From assembly GCA_002437115.1 (NCBI GenBank), contig DJOD01000049.1, positions 3,855 through 67,854 on the forward strand: a DNA stretch of 64,000 bases, read 5' to 3'. Source of the DNA: Prevotella sp. UBA6447. Its GTDB lineage: Bacteria > Bacteroidota > Bacteroidia > Bacteroidales > Bacteroidaceae. Shown one piece after another: positions 43,968 through 53,168 of this stretch; positions within the stretch are counted from its first letter, which is position 1; each line of letters starts with the position of its first letter. The translations under genes were made by a program, and so were the position numbers. The notes under the pieces are model-generated. The model was not told the origin of the DNA and did no database searches. It saw only the letters and a program-made list of their open reading frames with translations.

Positions 43968-46583
43968 ATGAAACGAAACCGTGTGACATTTGTGGGTCTG
44001 ATGATGCTCGCCTTGCCTACCAGCGTGGCCGCGCAGGTGAAGACCGACACAACAAGCCAAGCTTCCGACACCACTAAGCAGTCGCAGCCTATGACCGACC
44101 AGCAACTTGGCGGGGTGACGGTGACAGCCGTTAGACGTAGCGACACCGAGGCGGCCACCATCCAGGAAGCTAAGCGCAGCGCCAACGTCGTGAACAATGT
44201 GTCGGCGCAGGAGATCAAGCGCACGCAAGACAGCAACGCTGGCGAGGTGATACGCCGCATACCGGGCGTGAGCCTCATCGACGACAAGTTTGTCATGGTG
44301 CGCGGACTGCAGCAGCGTTACAACAACGTGTGGATCAACGGTGGAGCCGTGCCCAGCTCGGAGGCCGACAGCCGTGCCTTCTCGTTCGACATGATTCCCA
44401 GTGGCCAGATTGACAACCTCACCATCGTGAAGACGCCTGCCGCTGAGTATCCCGCCGATTACACGGGCGGTTTCATACAGGTTAACACCAAGGAAATACC
44501 CATTTCCAACTCGTTTCATATCTCCGTGGGTGCCAGCTGGAACAGTCAGTCGGCCCTGCGGAATTTTTATTCGCAAAAATCGTCGGCCACCGACTTTCTC
44601 GGCTTCGACTCAGGACTCCGCTCCCTTGATGGGGGTATCGAAAAGACCTTCTCGACGCTCGGGCTCAACAGCGGTGGCAACCCCATGATTGACCTGCTCG
44701 GCAATGGGTTTAGCAATGACTGGAGCGTGAGCCGCCACAAGCCGTTAGGCGATCTGAAGCTCAACGCCGACTATGCCCACCGCTGGAAGGCATGGGGTGG
44801 AAAGCTCGGGTTGCTCGCCGCCATCAACTATACCAACGAGTATCGCGCCTACCGCGACATGGTCAACAACTTCTATGGTGCCTACGACACCGACAACGAC
44901 CGTGTGAACCCTCTGCGCCTCTCCACCGACAACCAGTATAACCAGAACGACCGCCTCGGCGCCTTGCTCAACCTGACATGGCTCAGCCCTTCGGGAAACA
45001 ACAAGTTCCAGTGGAAGAACATCTTCAACCAGCTGGGCAACAGCCGCTACACCACCCGTGAGGGGCTCAGCGCGCAGTCGGAAAACGAACGGTCGGCCGA
45101 ATACTATTATCGTAGCCGCACCACCTACACCACACAGCTCACGGGGCGCCACACGCTCGGCGCGGATGCCCTCGATTGGAGTGCCAGCTACGCCTATGCC
45201 AACCGTCGGCTGCCCGACCGCCGCAAGTATATCCTCTACAACGAAGACCCGCAGCAGAGCGACCAGTATGTGTGGCTCTACAAAAACGACATTTCACGCG
45301 AGTGGACCTCGCTCGACGAGCACATCCTCTCCTTGCAGGCCAACGACAGCCACCGCTTCACCTTCGGACAGTGGCAACCCACACTCAAGGCGGGCATCTA
45401 CGGCGAGTATCGCACTCGCACGTACAACACGCGCAACCTCCTCTACTGGTACAACACGGACAACAACCTGCCGAGCGGTTTCCGCAGCATGGACATGACA
45501 ACCCTGCTCAGCGACCCCGCCAACTTCGGAGCCGACAAGCTATACCTGCTGGAGGATGTCAACAAGATCAATGACTACAGTGGCAACAACCTGCTCGGTG
45601 CCGCCTATGCCATGGCCACGCTGCCGCTCGGCAAGGTCGACGTGCACGCTGGCGTGCGCTACGAGTATAACCAGATGGAACTCATCTCCAACTCCAAAGC
45701 CTCGGAGGTGAGCCATGAGAGCCACTACTACCGTCACGGCGATCTCTTCCCGTCGGCCAACATGACTTGGCACATCACCGACCAGCACCAGGCGCGCCTC
45801 TGCTATGGGCGCAGCATCAACCGGCCCGAGTTTCGCGAGCTGTCGCCATCGGTCTACTACGACTTCGACTTGGCCTCCAACGTGCAGGGTAACTACGAAC
45901 TGAAGAACTGCTACGTCGATAACATCGACCTGCGCTATGAGTGGTATCCCAGCCGGGGCGAGGTCATCTCGCTGGCAGCCTTCTACAAGCATTTCGATTC
46001 GCCCATTGAGTGGGTCTACACCCTATCGGGAGGAACTGATGTAGTCTACTCATACAAGAACGCCCGCTCGGCCGACAACTACGGCCTGGAGCTCGACATC
46101 CGAAAGAGCCTCGACTTCATCGGACTGAAAGATTTCTCATGGAGCTTCAATGGTTCGCTCATACACAGCCGCGTGCATTTCGAACCTGGTAGCTACGAGT
46201 ATGACCGCCCCATGCAGGGACAGTCGCCTTACCTCATCAACACGGGCATATTCTATAATAATCAGCAACACCACCTCTCAGTCAACCTACTCTACAACCG
46301 CATCGGCAAGCGCATCGTGGGCGTGGGACGCACCGAGGGAGGTGGCGACCCTTCACGCAACATCCGTGTGCCCGACAGCTATGAGATGCCCCGCGACGCC
46401 TTTGACCTGACGGCCAGCAAGCGGTGGGGAAGATGGGAGGTCAAGCTCGCCGTGCGCGACCTGCTCAACCAGAGCATCCTCTTCAAGCAGTTCCAGACCG
46501 TGGATGGGAAAGATATACAACAAGTGACACGCAAATATAAACCGGGACGCAACATCAACCTCTCGGTAACCGTAACATTATAA
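43968..46583 (+). CDS. TonB-dependent outer-membrane receptor
   Basis: 871-residue outer-membrane transporter. I chose ATG 43968 (MKRNRVTFVGLMMLALPTSV, signal peptide ending ...AAQ) over the upstream GTG at 43947. After a short linker there is a TonB-box-like GGVTVTAVRR, then a plug domain (about 75-200: NVSAQEIKRTQDSNAGEVIR, RIPGVSLIDDKFVMVRGLQQ) and a 22-strand barrel with aromatic strand ends up to the C-terminal NLSVTVTL. It lacks the N-terminal carboxypeptidase-like domain of SusC proteins, and no SusD follows. The 11-base gap to the next gene indicates an operon with the lipoprotein. The substrate is unknown. Confidence 0.9.
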   Translation: MKRNRVTFVGLMMLALPTSVAAQVKTDTTSQASDTTKQSQPMTDQQLGGVTVTAVRRSDTEAATIQEAKRSANVVNNVSAQEIKRTQDSNAGEVIRRIPGVSLIDDKFVMVRGLQQRYNNVWINGGAVPSSEADSRAFSFDMIPSGQIDNLTIVKTPAAEYPADYTGGFIQVNTKEIPISNSFHISVGASWNSQSALRNFYSQKSSATDFLGFDSGLRSLDGGIEKTFSTLGLNSGGNPMIDLLGNGFSNDWSVSRHKPLGDLKLNADYAHRWKAWGGKLGLLAAINYTNEYRAYRDMVNNFYGAYDTDNDRVNPLRLSTDNQYNQNDRLGALLNLTWLSPSGNNKFQWKNIFNQLGNSRYTTREGLSAQSENERSAEYYYRSRTTYTTQLTGRHTLGADALDWSASYAYANRRLPDRRKYILYNEDPQQSDQYVWLYKNDISREWTSLDEHILSLQANDSHRFTFGQWQPTLKAGIYGEYRTRTYNTRNLLYWYNTDNNLPSGFRSMDMTTLLSDPANFGADKLYLLEDVNKINDYSGNNLLGAAYAMATLPLGKVDVHAGVRYEYNQMELISNSKASEVSHESHYYRHGDLFPSANMTWHITDQHQARLCYGRSINRPEFRELSPSVYYDFDLASNVQGNYELKNCYVDNIDLRYEWYPSRGEVISLAAFYKHFDSPIEWVYTLSGGTDVVYSYKNARSADNYGLELDIRKSLDFIGLKDFSWSFNGSLIHSRVHFEPGSYEYDRPMQGQSPYLINTGIFYNNQQHHLSVNLLYNRIGKRIVGVGRTEGGGDPSRNIRVPDSYEMPRDAFDLTASKRWGRWEVKLAVRDLLNQSILFKQFQTVDGKDIQQVTRKYKPGRNINLSVTVTL

Positions 46584-46594
46584 ATTCAAAAACG

Positions 46595-48067
46595 ATGAAA
46601 ACAGACAAGATTTTTTTGGGATGCCTGGGCATCCTCGCCATGTCAATGACATTCATGTCATGCAGCGACAACGACGAGCCTAATTCTGGCACGGCCTACA
46701 AATGGTCGACAGATGGCGGATTCAAGGCTTGCGACCACATTCTCTTCACCGATGACGGCAAAGAGGCTCCCAAGGGAACAGTCATTGGTAATGGCGATCA
46801 AAACTTCGTTTTCAAGGGTACGCAGACCCTGGAGCGTGGCACCTACACGCTCAAGGGATGGGTCTACGTGGCCGACGGTTCTACGCTGACCATTCCGGCT
46901 GGCACAGTCGTCAAGGGCGACAAGGAGACAAAGGCTGCCATCATCGTGGAGCCAGGCGGCAAGCTCATTGCCAACGGAACGGCCACTGAGCCTATCGTCT
47001 TCACATCCGAGGCGGCAGCTGGCAGCCGCAAGCCTGGCGACTGGGGTGGTGTGATCCTCTGCGGAAAGGCTCCCAACAACAATGGTGTGTTGGCGCAGCA
47101 GATTGAGGGTGGCCCTCGCACGAAGCACGGTGGCAATGACGCCAAAGACAACAGTGGCTCGTTGCAGTATGTGCGCATTGAGTTTGCTGGCTACCCATTC
47201 GAGAAAGATAAGGAAATCAACGGTCTCACCTTGGGTTCCGTTGGATCTGGCACAACCATCGACCACGTGCAGGTTTCTTACTCAAACGATGACAGCTTCG
47301 AATGGTTCGGTGGTACGGTCAACTGCAAGCACATCATCGCCTTCCGTGGTTGGGATGACGACTTCGATACCGACAATGGGTTTGCGGGCAATGTGCAGTA
47401 TGCCCTCTCTGTGCGCGACTCACGCATCGCCGACGCCTCGCAGAGCAATGGCTTCGAGAGCGACAACAACGCCAGTGGCTCAGCAGTTGAACCTTACACG
47501 ACGGCCAACTTCTCCTATGTCACCTTCCTCGGCCCGAAGACCTTCGACGGTTCTTTCGCCAACACGACAGACTATATCAACGGCAACGGTATGAATCCTG
47601 AGAACGGCTCGTCGATGGGTCTCTTCCAGGCTGCCATGCACATCCGTCGCAACTCACGCCTCAACGTGTCAAACACCCTCGCCATAGGATGGCCCGTCGG
47701 CCTTATCCTCGACAACGAGAAGGGTAACACGCAGGGAGCTGCCACCGACGGCAAGATGAGCCTCAAGAACATCAAGTTCGTAGGCATGACCATCACTGGT
47801 TCCGACTTCAACAAGGTCTACAAGGATGAGCTCTACGACTACAAGACCAAGACGACAGATCCCTCTAAGAAGTCGTTCTCAAGCACATTCTTCTCCTTGC
47901 CGGCCAATCAGAACAGTGTCATTGCCGATTGGATGGCTCAAACATGGGGTGGCATCTCCTCTATCTTGGCCATCAGCACCCAGTATTCTCGCATCGGTGC
48001 TTTCCCCGACGGAAAGGACTGGACCGCTGGCTGGGCTAACTTCGACCCCCAGAACGCGAAATATTAA
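46595..48067 (+). CDS. Beta-helix-like lipoprotein paired with TonB receptor
   Basis: 490-residue lipoprotein: MKTDKIFLGCLGILAMSMTF then lipobox FMSC (C23) and acidic SDNDEP. The mature part is a repetitive right-handed beta-helix-like protein: LTIPAGTVVKGDKETKAAII, GGKLIANGTATEPIVFTSEA, GDWGGVILCGKAPNN, SYSNDDSFEWFGGTVNCKHI and RIADASQSNGFESDNN. I have seen this layout in Bacteroidota proteins encoded beside TonB receptors, of unassigned function. It is likely surface exposed and may bind the ligand for the receptor. A strong terminator follows. Confidence 0.78.
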   Translation: MKTDKIFLGCLGILAMSMTFMSCSDNDEPNSGTAYKWSTDGGFKACDHILFTDDGKEAPKGTVIGNGDQNFVFKGTQTLERGTYTLKGWVYVADGSTLTIPAGTVVKGDKETKAAIIVEPGGKLIANGTATEPIVFTSEAAAGSRKPGDWGGVILCGKAPNNNGVLAQQIEGGPRTKHGGNDAKDNSGSLQYVRIEFAGYPFEKDKEINGLTLGSVGSGTTIDHVQVSYSNDDSFEWFGGTVNCKHIIAFRGWDDDFDTDNGFAGNVQYALSVRDSRIADASQSNGFESDNNASGSAVEPYTTANFSYVTFLGPKTFDGSFANTTDYINGNGMNPENGSSMGLFQAAMHIRRNSRLNVSNTLAIGWPVGLILDNEKGNTQGAATDGKMSLKNIKFVGMTITGSDFNKVYKDELYDYKTKTTDPSKKSFSSTFFSLPANQNSVIADWMAQTWGGISSILAISTQYSRIGAFPDGKDWTAGWANFDPQNAKY

Positions 48068-48085
48068 TTATTAATCTTTTCCTGG

Positions 48086-48139
48086 TCTCAGATGGGAGAA
48101 GGCGGTAAGTGGCTTGCCTTCCCTATCTGAGATTTTTTT
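48086..48139 (+). terminator. Rho-independent terminator after lipoprotein gene
   Basis: Arms TCTCAGATGGGAGAAGGC (48086-48103) and the near-complement at 48116-48132, followed by seven T (48133-48139). Closes the TonB receptor operon. Confidence 0.88.
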
Positions 48140-48219
48140 GTGATGCCTATCCATTTTTTGCATTGCTTATCCACTTGGTTGCCGATTTGCATATCACTTG
48201 TGGCGGATAGGCATAAAAA

Positions 48220-48257
48220 AGGATGAACTGTAATTGCGTGCAGTTCATCCTGTTTTT
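48220..48257. terminator. Bidirectional terminator hairpin
   Basis: Perfect 11-base stem AGGATGAACTG (48220-48230) with its complement at 48241-48251, 10-base loop, A-run before and T-run after. It can terminate the minus-strand secreted protein gene and back up the plus-strand terminator. Confidence 0.82.
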
Positions 48258-48293
48258 GTTTGTTCCTGTTTTGTTGGGTCTCCTGTGGGAGCC

Positions 48294-49877
48294 TTATCGC
48301 ATGGCGCGCTTCACGGTGACACGTGTGCCGTTGGCACGCGTGGTGGTGACGAGTACCACGCTGCCGGGCACGGGGCGCACGAGACGTTGGCCAGCGAGGT
48401 TGGCGTAGGTGGTCGTTCGCGCAGTGCCCGATTCCGTGGTCGAGTGGATGCCGTTGCTCACGAAGTTGTAGCGGGCGCGGTCGCTCACGTTGGTCACGCC
48501 GTCGACGGTGTAGGCACTCTCCACCTCCACATAGTTGGCGTGGAGGTCGTAGAAGCACACGACCTTGTAGCCTGGGTTGGAATAGAAGTCGTAGTTGTCG
48601 GCGAAGTTGTAGGGTATGTCGGTCATGTCGGTGTCAAGCTTCACATAGGTGGATGGCTTGAAGGTGTAGGGCTCGCCTTCAACATAGAAGCGATAGACCA
48701 GCTTGTCGGCATTGATGTAGTTGCCGTCGATGTCATTTTGTGGCACCTTCACATAGAACGTCGTGTTGGCCTCGTCGTATTGCAGAATCTCAGGTGTGGC
48801 GGGCTTGGCCGCGTGGTCGCCGGGATAGTAGGTGAGCGAGATGTTGTTCACGCCCGACTTGATGTTCTGTATGTTGTAGTCGGTCTCGCAGAGAGCCACC
48901 TCCTTGGGTTGAAGCGTGAGTGTGTGGCGGTCGGTGGACAGTTGGAACACGAAGTTCTGCTTGAATTCGGCGTTGTAGTCGGCATCAAACACGATGGGCA
49001 TCAAGCGGAAGTAGAAAAGGTCTGCGTCCTTGACGATCTGTCCTGCCTTGATGTGAACCTGCCCATCGTGCACACTTCCCTCATACACCTCGTCAGGAGA
49101 GGAGGCCGCAAGACCGGCAATGTAGCACTTGTCGCCGTCGAAGGCTACCTTTGTGAGCCGTGTGGTGTTGCCTCCCTGCAAGTCGGAACCTTGGAGCACG
49201 TATGTGTCGGGGGTTACTCCCTCGGGAAAATTCCAGCGCACCAGCTCGCCCATGGGCATCAGCGAGAGGCCGTTGAACATGCCAAACGAAGAGAAGTAGC
49301 CATCTTCCTCTGAATCCTTATAAATGACGAGGTGGTCGGCCGCGTTGTCCTGCGTGATCTTGCCGTCGGCTCCGACGGTGAATGTCATTGCGCTTTCAAA
49401 CTCAGTTACTGTGCCGTAATCGTCAAGATGCGCAATCTGGAGATAGAGCGTGTGGGCCTCGTTTTTCACAAGCACCTGGCCAGCCTTGATCGTGATCTTG
49501 TCGCCAGCGCGTGTTCCCTTTATCCAGCTTTCGCGTGAGCCCTTGGTCTCGCGGTTGCCGCCGGGCGTGAGGCTGTTGAACCATAGAGCCTGGCCATCGG
49601 GAGCGGTGCGGACGGTCACCTTGCCATTGGTGTAGCTGCTTTCCATGAAGCCGTCGTTGTCGGTGTAGCTCATGATGTAGAGCTCGTCGGTTCCAATGGG
49701 GTCGTAGGTAGGTGCTGTGTCGCGCGGCACGTCGATGCTTTTCGCAAGCGTGCCTTTGGGCGCTTTCATCACTTGCTGAGTGCGCTTTGCTGCCTGTTGG
49801 CCCGTGAGGTGCAGGCTTTGTGCGGCCGCGTTGAGCGCGGCACAGAAGAGAATCATCAGAAGTAGAGTTTTCTTCAT
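48294..49877 (-). CDS. Secreted protein of unknown function
   Basis: 527-residue exported protein with signal peptide MKKTLLLMILFCAALNAAAQ; the longer frame to 50195 runs into the RF3 gene and is rejected. No family recognised. Two internal parts look duplicated: GDKITIKAGQVLVKNEAHTL and DGQVHIKAGQIVKDADLFYF, each followed by a beta strand ending in a D-x-x-x-T/L turn, suggesting two related beta-sandwich domains (about 80-240 and 240-380). The last 40 residues contain YANLAGQRLVRPVPGSVVLV and end ...VTVKRAMR, the tail seen on other secreted proteins in the window. It has its own upstream terminator boundary, so it is probably transcribed alone. Confidence 0.8.
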   Translation of the reverse strand: MKKTLLLMILFCAALNAAAQSLHLTGQQAAKRTQQVMKAPKGTLAKSIDVPRDTAPTYDPIGTDELYIMSYTDNDGFMESSYTNGKVTVRTAPDGQALWFNSLTPGGNRETKGSRESWIKGTRAGDKITIKAGQVLVKNEAHTLYLQIAHLDDYGTVTEFESAMTFTVGADGKITQDNAADHLVIYKDSEEDGYFSSFGMFNGLSLMPMGELVRWNFPEGVTPDTYVLQGSDLQGGNTTRLTKVAFDGDKCYIAGLAASSPDEVYEGSVHDGQVHIKAGQIVKDADLFYFRLMPIVFDADYNAEFKQNFVFQLSTDRHTLTLQPKEVALCETDYNIQNIKSGVNNISLTYYPGDHAAKPATPEILQYDEANTTFYVKVPQNDIDGNYINADKLVYRFYVEGEPYTFKPSTYVKLDTDMTDIPYNFADNYDFYSNPGYKVVCFYDLHANYVEVESAYTVDGVTNVSDRARYNFVSNGIHSTTESGTARTTTYANLAGQRLVRPVPGSVVLVTTTRANGTRVTVKRAMR

Positions 49878-49922
49878 GTTGGAATAATTTTGTTTGTGGA
49901 TGAATAAACTGATATGAGCGAT

Positions 49923-49970
49923 AAAAAAAGTGGCGATGACATCGCCCTGTAAAAGTGATGCCACCGCCAC
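49923..49970 (-). terminator. Rho-independent terminator after RF3 gene
   Basis: On minus-strand RNA a 14-pair stem forms between 49957-49970 and 49930-49943 with two G-U pairs, followed by seven U (49923-49929). It lies 14 bases after the RF3 stop and separates that gene from the secreted protein gene. Confidence 0.85.
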
Positions 49971-49984
49971 GTATAGGTGGATGC

Positions 49985-51583
49985 TTAAAACTCGCTGGTG
50001 AAATGGAAGCGGATGTGGGTGAAGTCCTGTTGCGCCATGGACAAGACGTAGCTCGAGTCGGCAAGGAACACGTCGCGACCCTCTATGTCTTTGGCCATGT
50101 ACTGGTACTTGCGCTTCTTGAAATTGTCGAGCTCCGCAGCGTCGTCGCTCTCCACCCAACAAGCCTTGTAGAGGTGGACAGGCTCCCAGCGGCACTTGGC
50201 GTTGTACTCATGCTCCAGGCGATACTGGATAACCTCAAACTGAAGCTGTCCGACGGTTCCGATGATGCGACGGTTGTTGAACTGGTTGACGAACATCTGT
50301 GCCACGCCCTCGTTCATCAGTTGCTCGATACCTTTCTGAAACTGTTTGGTCTTCATCGGATCGTCGTTCTCGATATACTTGAACAGCTCAGGTGAGAACG
50401 ACGGCAGGCCACGGAAATGGAGCTCTTCGCCCTCCGTCAGGGTGTCGCCAATCTTGAAGATGCCGTTGTCGGGCAGACCTACGATGTCGCCAGGGTAAGC
50501 CTCGTCGACCGTGCTCTTGCGTTGTGCCATAAACTGGGTAGGAGACGAGAAACGAACCGTCTTGTCAAGCCGCACGTGCTTGTAGGGCGCATTGCGCACA
50601 AACCTGCCCGAGCAGACCTTGCAGAAGGCGATGCATGAACGGTGGTTGGGGTCTATGTTGGCCGTAATCTTGAAGACGAAGCCAGTGAACTTGCTTTCCG
50701 TGGGCTCCACGATACGTTCCTCGGCCTTTGTCGGGCGAGGACTTGGGGCAATCTCCACAAAGCAGTTGAGCAGTTCCTGCACGCCGAAGTTGTTGAGCGC
50801 TGAGCCGAAGAACACTGGAGCCACGTCGGCCTTGAGGTAATCGGCAGTGTCGAATGTGGGGTACACGCCATCGATGAGTTCCAGCTCTTCGCGCAGGCGT
50901 TGGGCTTCTTGCTCGCCGACGTGGTTGTCGAGGTCGGAACTGTTGACATCCACAGCCACCTTCTCAGTGACGCGCTGCTTGTTGGGCGTGAAGAGGTTGA
51001 GCTGCTGTTCGTAGATGTTGTAGACCCCCTTGAACTTGGCACCTTGGCCGATAGGCCACGACAAGGGCCTGACGTGTATCTGCAACTCTTGCTCGAGCTC
51101 GTCGAGCAGGTCGAAGGGGTCGCGGCCCTCGCGGTCCATCTTGTTGATGAAAATGATGACCGGCGTCTTGCGCATGCGGCATACCTCCATGAGCTTTCGC
51201 GTCTGCGCCTCCACACCTTTTGCCGAGTCGACCACGATGATGGCCGAGTCGACAGCCGTCAAGGTGCGGTAGGTGTCTTCTGCAAAATCTTGGTGTCCAG
51301 GCGTGTCGAGGATGTTGACCTTGTAGGGTTCTCCCTCCTGTCCCTCGGGCAGGTAGTCGAACTCCATGACAGATGTCGACACGGAAATTCCGCGTTGCTT
51401 CTCGATGTCCATCCAGTCGGACGTGGCCGTCTTTCGGATCTTGTTGTTTTTGACGGCTCCAGCCACCTGGATTTGTCCGCCAAAGAGCAAGAATTTCTCC
51501 GTGAGGGTGGTTTTACCGGCATCGGGGTGTGATATGATGGCGAAGGTGCGTCGCCGTTTGATTTCGTTTGCTATGGTAGCCAT
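49985..51583 (-). CDS. prfC: Peptide chain release factor 3
   Basis: 532-residue translational GTPase that recycles RF1/RF2 after termination. G-domain motifs: G1 ISHPDAGKTTL, G2 region KQRGISVSTSVMEF, G3 DTPGHQDF, G4 FINKMDREGRDPFDLLDELE (NKMD). This insertion and ARPLSWPIGQG-like WPIGQGAKFKGVYN are characteristic of RF3. Domains II and III follow (GVQELLNCFVEIAPSPRPT, VGQLQFEVIQYRLEHEYNAK). Length matches E. coli RF3 (529). It is 21 bases downstream of rfbD and is followed by a terminator. Confidence 0.95.
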   Translation of the reverse strand: MATIANEIKRRRTFAIISHPDAGKTTLTEKFLLFGGQIQVAGAVKNNKIRKTATSDWMDIEKQRGISVSTSVMEFDYLPEGQEGEPYKVNILDTPGHQDFAEDTYRTLTAVDSAIIVVDSAKGVEAQTRKLMEVCRMRKTPVIIFINKMDREGRDPFDLLDELEQELQIHVRPLSWPIGQGAKFKGVYNIYEQQLNLFTPNKQRVTEKVAVDVNSSDLDNHVGEQEAQRLREELELIDGVYPTFDTADYLKADVAPVFFGSALNNFGVQELLNCFVEIAPSPRPTKAEERIVEPTESKFTGFVFKITANIDPNHRSCIAFCKVCSGRFVRNAPYKHVRLDKTVRFSSPTQFMAQRKSTVDEAYPGDIVGLPDNGIFKIGDTLTEGEELHFRGLPSFSPELFKYIENDDPMKTKQFQKGIEQLMNEGVAQMFVNQFNNRRIIGTVGQLQFEVIQYRLEHEYNAKCRWEPVHLYKACWVESDDAAELDNFKKRKYQYMAKDIEGRDVFLADSSYVLSMAQQDFTHIRFHFTSEF

Positions 51584-51604
51584 TTAGATGTTTGAGGGAT
51601 GGAT

Positions 51605-52489
51605 TTATTGTTGTTTGAGCAGTGCTGCCACACATTTCTTGAGGCTGTCCTCCCAGTAGGGCACGCTCACGCCGAATGTTTCCTTGATCTTGGTCTTGTC
51701 GAGCACGCTGTAGGCAGGGCGTTTCACGGGCGAGGGAAACTCGTCGCTGTGGCAGGGCTCTATGTCGCAGGTCGTGTTTCCTGCCAGCTCAGCAATCTTT
51801 TTCGTGAAGTCGTACCACGACGTGACACCCTCGTTGGAAAAGTGGTAGATGCCCGTGTGTCCTGAGTACAGGCGCTTTTCCACGATGTCAAAAATGGCTT
51901 GTGCCAAGTCGCCGGCGTAGGTGGGCGTTCCCGTTTGGTCGAACACCACCTTGAGCTTGGGCTTGGTGGCGGTGAGCTGCAACATGGTCTTCACAAAGTT
52001 GTGGCCAAATTCCGAATAGAGCCACGCCGTGCGGATGATGATGTGGTTGGCGCCAGTGGCCTCTATTTGCTGCTCTCCGTGGAGCTTGGTCAGTCCATAG
52101 ACTCCCGTAGGTGTTCCCTTCTGGTCTTCACGGCACGGAGTGTTGTAGGGATCACCGCCAAAGACATAGTCGGTGCTGATGTGAACCAGCAGTCCGCCCA
52201 CTTCCTTCATGGCCTGTGCCAGGTGGGCGGGAGCAGTGGCGTTGAGCGTTTCGACGATAGGTCCAGCCGTTTCAGCCTTGTCAACATTGGTCCACGCGGC
52301 ACAGTTGATGATACACTGGACGTTATTTTCCTTGACGGCCTTGCGTATGTCGTCGAGGTTGGTGATGTCGAGCTTTTGATAACCTTCACACACGTCGGTG
52401 AAGATGTAGTTGTCTTGTTTCGACTGTTTGCTGACCAGTTGCATTTCGTTTCCCAACTGGCCGTTGGCTCCTGTTACAAGTATGTTCAT
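51605..52489 (-). CDS. rfbD: dTDP-4-dehydrorhamnose reductase
   Basis: 294-residue NAD(P)H-dependent reductase for the last step of dTDP-L-rhamnose synthesis. MNILVTGANGQLGNEMQLVS is the Rossmann start, NCAAWTNVDKAE and STDYVFGGD are family hallmarks, VYGLTKLHGEQQ holds the Y-x3-K catalytic pair, and IRTAWLYSEFGHNFVKTML follows. The other rml genes are not in the window. Rhamnose could be a component of the polysaccharides encoded near 1-15 kb, which is inference. Confidence 0.92.
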   Translation of the reverse strand: MNILVTGANGQLGNEMQLVSKQSKQDNYIFTDVCEGYQKLDITNLDDIRKAVKENNVQCIINCAAWTNVDKAETAGPIVETLNATAPAHLAQAMKEVGGLLVHISTDYVFGGDPYNTPCREDQKGTPTGVYGLTKLHGEQQIEATGANHIIIRTAWLYSEFGHNFVKTMLQLTATKPKLKVVFDQTGTPTYAGDLAQAIFDIVEKRLYSGHTGIYHFSNEGVTSWYDFTKKIAELAGNTTCDIEPCHSDEFPSPVKRPAYSVLDKTKIKETFGVSVPYWEDSLKKCVAALLKQQ

Positions 52490-52557
52490 GACTATTAGGG
52501 GTTAATTGTTGTGTAATGTCTTGTTTTCTTGTTATCCAGGTTTCCGAGATGGAACCC

Positions 52558-53106
52558 TTATTCGTCGCCGAAGTCGAGCCCTTCCGTGCGATCCTTGGCA
52601 TAGTAGTCGCTCAGCATCCCCACAAAAGTGGTTATCTCCTTGATGGCACTTTCCGTTTCGGCCGACACCTCTTTCTGTTGCATGCGCAGCAACATGACGC
52701 CATAGAGGGCATCGAGGCAGGTCTCAATCTCGCTGATGTCCTTGTCGCCTTTGTTGCGGAGCTCCACGATGAACGGCAGCACCTTGTAATATTCAGCGTT
52801 GTAGAATGGGAATTTGCCTGACTGCAATAAGTGGTTGTGGAGCTCAGCCAAGTCTTGAAGCGTCACTTGGTTAATCTGCAAGTGGCCTTGCTCGCGTTTC
52901 CCCTCTTCGTTCATCATGCGTATGAGGTTGCCAAACCAGTCGGTCTCCTCATCCTTTTGGTCGTCTGTGTACTCAAACTTGCTGATGTATTCGCGCCGCA
53001 AGCGGCTGAGCGAACAGTCGTAGGCTCGTATGAGGTCTTCGATTTGCCACATGTAGAGCAGATACTCGGCAATCGACTTTTTGCGGATTTGTTGTGCTAT
53101 GAACAT
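52558..53106 (-). CDS. DUF4924 family protein
   Basis: 182-residue, mostly helical cytoplasmic protein that I recognise as DUF4924, a Bacteroidota family of unknown function. Typical pieces are MFIAQQIRKKSIAEYLLYMW, QIEDLIRAYDC, HLQINQVTLQDLAELHNHLL and the central EYYKVLPFIVELRNKG. It ends with an acidic LDFGDE. It lies between LysE and rfbD, 62 and 68 bases from each, probably on the same transcript; conserved linkage with housekeeping genes suggests a general role. Confidence 0.82.
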   Translation of the reverse strand: MFIAQQIRKKSIAEYLLYMWQIEDLIRAYDCSLSRLRREYISKFEYTDDQKDEETDWFGNLIRMMNEEGKREQGHLQINQVTLQDLAELHNHLLQSGKFPFYNAEYYKVLPFIVELRNKGDKDISEIETCLDALYGVMLLRMQQKEVSAETESAIKEITTFVGMLSDYYAKDRTEGLDFGDE

Positions 53107-53168
53107 TGTTGCTTTGTTTTTCGGATGACACGATGGGCGCAGTGTGACACTGCCATCTGTGTTGGCGC

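Noticed and set aside
43968..48067. SusC/SusD-type polysaccharide utilisation locus
   Set aside because: The receptor lacks the SusC N-terminal extension domain, and the partner lipoprotein is beta-helix-like rather than the helical TPR fold of SusD.
49878..50195. N-terminal extension of the 527-residue secreted protein
   Set aside because: The extension overlaps the end of prfC and its terminator, and hides the signal peptide that starts at 49877.
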